DNA of 19,121 bases from NCBI GenBank assembly GCA_964511185.1, contig CAZEDU010000094.1, positions 1 through 19,121 of the forward strand, given 5' to 3'. The notes under the pieces were generated by a model that made no database searches, was not told the origin of the DNA, and worked only from the letters and a program-made list of their open reading frames with translations. The stretch comes from CAZEDU01 sp964511185. GTDB taxonomy: Bacteria > Myxococcota > Myxococcia > Myxococcales > Myxococcaceae. Positions 18,490 through 19,121 of the stretch are shown piece after piece; position 1 is the first letter of the stretch; each line of letters opens with the position of its first letter. The position numbers and the translations under genes were made by a program.

Positions 18490-19121
18490 CTAGCCTCCGC
18501 GGCTGGCGACCCGGAGAGCGGCGCGCTCGAACAGCGCGTTCGGCATCCACCGCGCCGTCCTCGCCGCCAGCGTCATCGGCCAGGGAAACGCGAAGACCGC
18601 CACGCCCTTGGCGATCGCCCGTCCCATGCGCTCGACGGCGTCGTCGGTCTCGAGCAGGAAGGGCATCTTGAAGCGGTTCTTCGCGGTGAGCTCGCTCTTG
18701 ACGAAGCCGGGCTGGATGTCGGTCACCTTCACGCCGGAGCCCGCGAGGTCGAGCCGAAGCCCTTCGAGGAACGTGCTCAGGAACGCCTTCGACGCGCTGT
18801 AGGTCGCGGCGCCGGGGAGGCCGCGGGTCGCCGCGAGCGACGAGATGCCGACCAGGTGGCCGTGGCCCCGCTGGATCATTCCCGGCAGCGCGGCGGTGAG
18901 GGTAGCGGCGGCGCCCATCACGTTCACCTTCAACATGGCCTCGACCCCGTCCCAGGTGAGCGCGCGCGCCGGCGCGTCGCCGCCGATGCCGGCGTTGGCG
19001 ATCACCAGGTCGATCCCGCCCTCCGAGCGGTCCAGCGCCTCGACGGACCGCCGCGCCTCGTCGGCGTTCGAGACGTCGAGCGGGAACGGCTCGATGCGGC
19101 CGTCCTTCACCTCGGCGCGCA
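18490..19121 (-). CDS. Short-chain dehydrogenase/reductase (SDR), N-terminus beyond the window
   Basis: The frame is open to the right edge; about 210 codons are present and the N-terminal glycine-rich nucleotide-binding motif (T-G-x3-G-x-G) lies outside. What remains is typical of classical SDRs: D-V-S-N near the start of the visible part, N-A-G-I-G, the catalytic Ser in G-I-S-S, and Y-S-A-S-K with the Tyr and Lys of the active site. P-G-F-V-K-S follows the active site as usual. It is an NAD(P)-dependent oxidoreductase of unknown substrate. The C-terminal extension (M-P-F-L-L-E-T-D-D onward) resembles SDRs that act on lipids or long-chain substrates, which is only suggestive. Confidence 0.9.
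   Translation of the reverse strand, partial: RAEVKDGRIEPFPLDVSNADEARRSVEALDRSEGGIDLVIANAGIGGDAPARALTWDGVEAMLKVNVMGAAATLTAALPGMIQRGHGHLVGISSLAATRGLPGAATYSASKAFLSTFLEGLRLDLAGSGVKVTDIQPGFVKSELTAKNRFKMPFLLETDDAVERMGRAIAKGVAVFAFPWPMTLAARTARWMPNALFERAALRVASRGG

Overview
The window is GC-rich DNA with dense, high-GC3 genes, several GTG starts, 4-bp ATGA/GTGA overlaps and a MYXO-CTERM-type sorting signal. Together with a Cys-rich, poly-Asn lipoprotein, large Ig-like/thrombospondin-type surface repeats and an unconventional ECF sigma/anti-sigma pair, this suggests a chromosome of Myxococcota, probably a relative of the myxobacteria. No rRNA, tRNA, CRISPR array, integrase or transposase was seen. No gene-free stretch exceeds about 160 bp.

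Left part (1-7967): a very large surface-protein gene enters from the left edge. It carries Ig-like repeats, then an array of calcium-binding repeats, then a MYXO-CTERM-like tail. The same reading frame continues without a stop into an Arg-rich loop, a signal peptide, an outer-membrane beta-barrel, a second calcium-repeat array and an OmpA peptidoglycan-binding domain. A small gene for an S24/S26 signal-peptidase-like domain joined to a GNAT-like remnant overlaps it by 4 bp. A subtilase gene abuts that gene tail to tail with no gap, and a DMT/EamA transporter gene follows.

Middle (7991-14636): an MBL/beta-CASP exonuclease-like gene, a pentapeptide-repeat protein (minus strand), then a translationally coupled pair of an RluA-family pseudouridine synthase and a class A penicillin-binding protein (PBP1A type). 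A two-CBS-domain protein with a Cys cluster follows. Short near-palindromes built on GGGAC-N-GTCCC lie at the 3' ends in both convergent gene pairs that have any real spacer (about 8965-9067 and 14618-14650). They supply the last codons of the exonuclease and CBS genes and may act as REP-like elements or bidirectional terminators.

Right part (14665-19121): a Cys-rich poly-Asn lipoprotein gene diverges from a tightly packed envelope operon of a Pro-rich-linker outer-membrane protein, an ECF sigma factor and a single-pass membrane protein that is probably its anti-sigma. Then come two divergent small basic proteins of unknown function and the C-terminal part of a short-chain dehydrogenase that runs off the right edge.

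The most unusual structure is the surface-protein gene: a C-terminal sorting signal and an N-terminal export signal lie back to back inside one open reading frame. This predicts either a two-product polyprotein or a recently lost stop codon between two genes.
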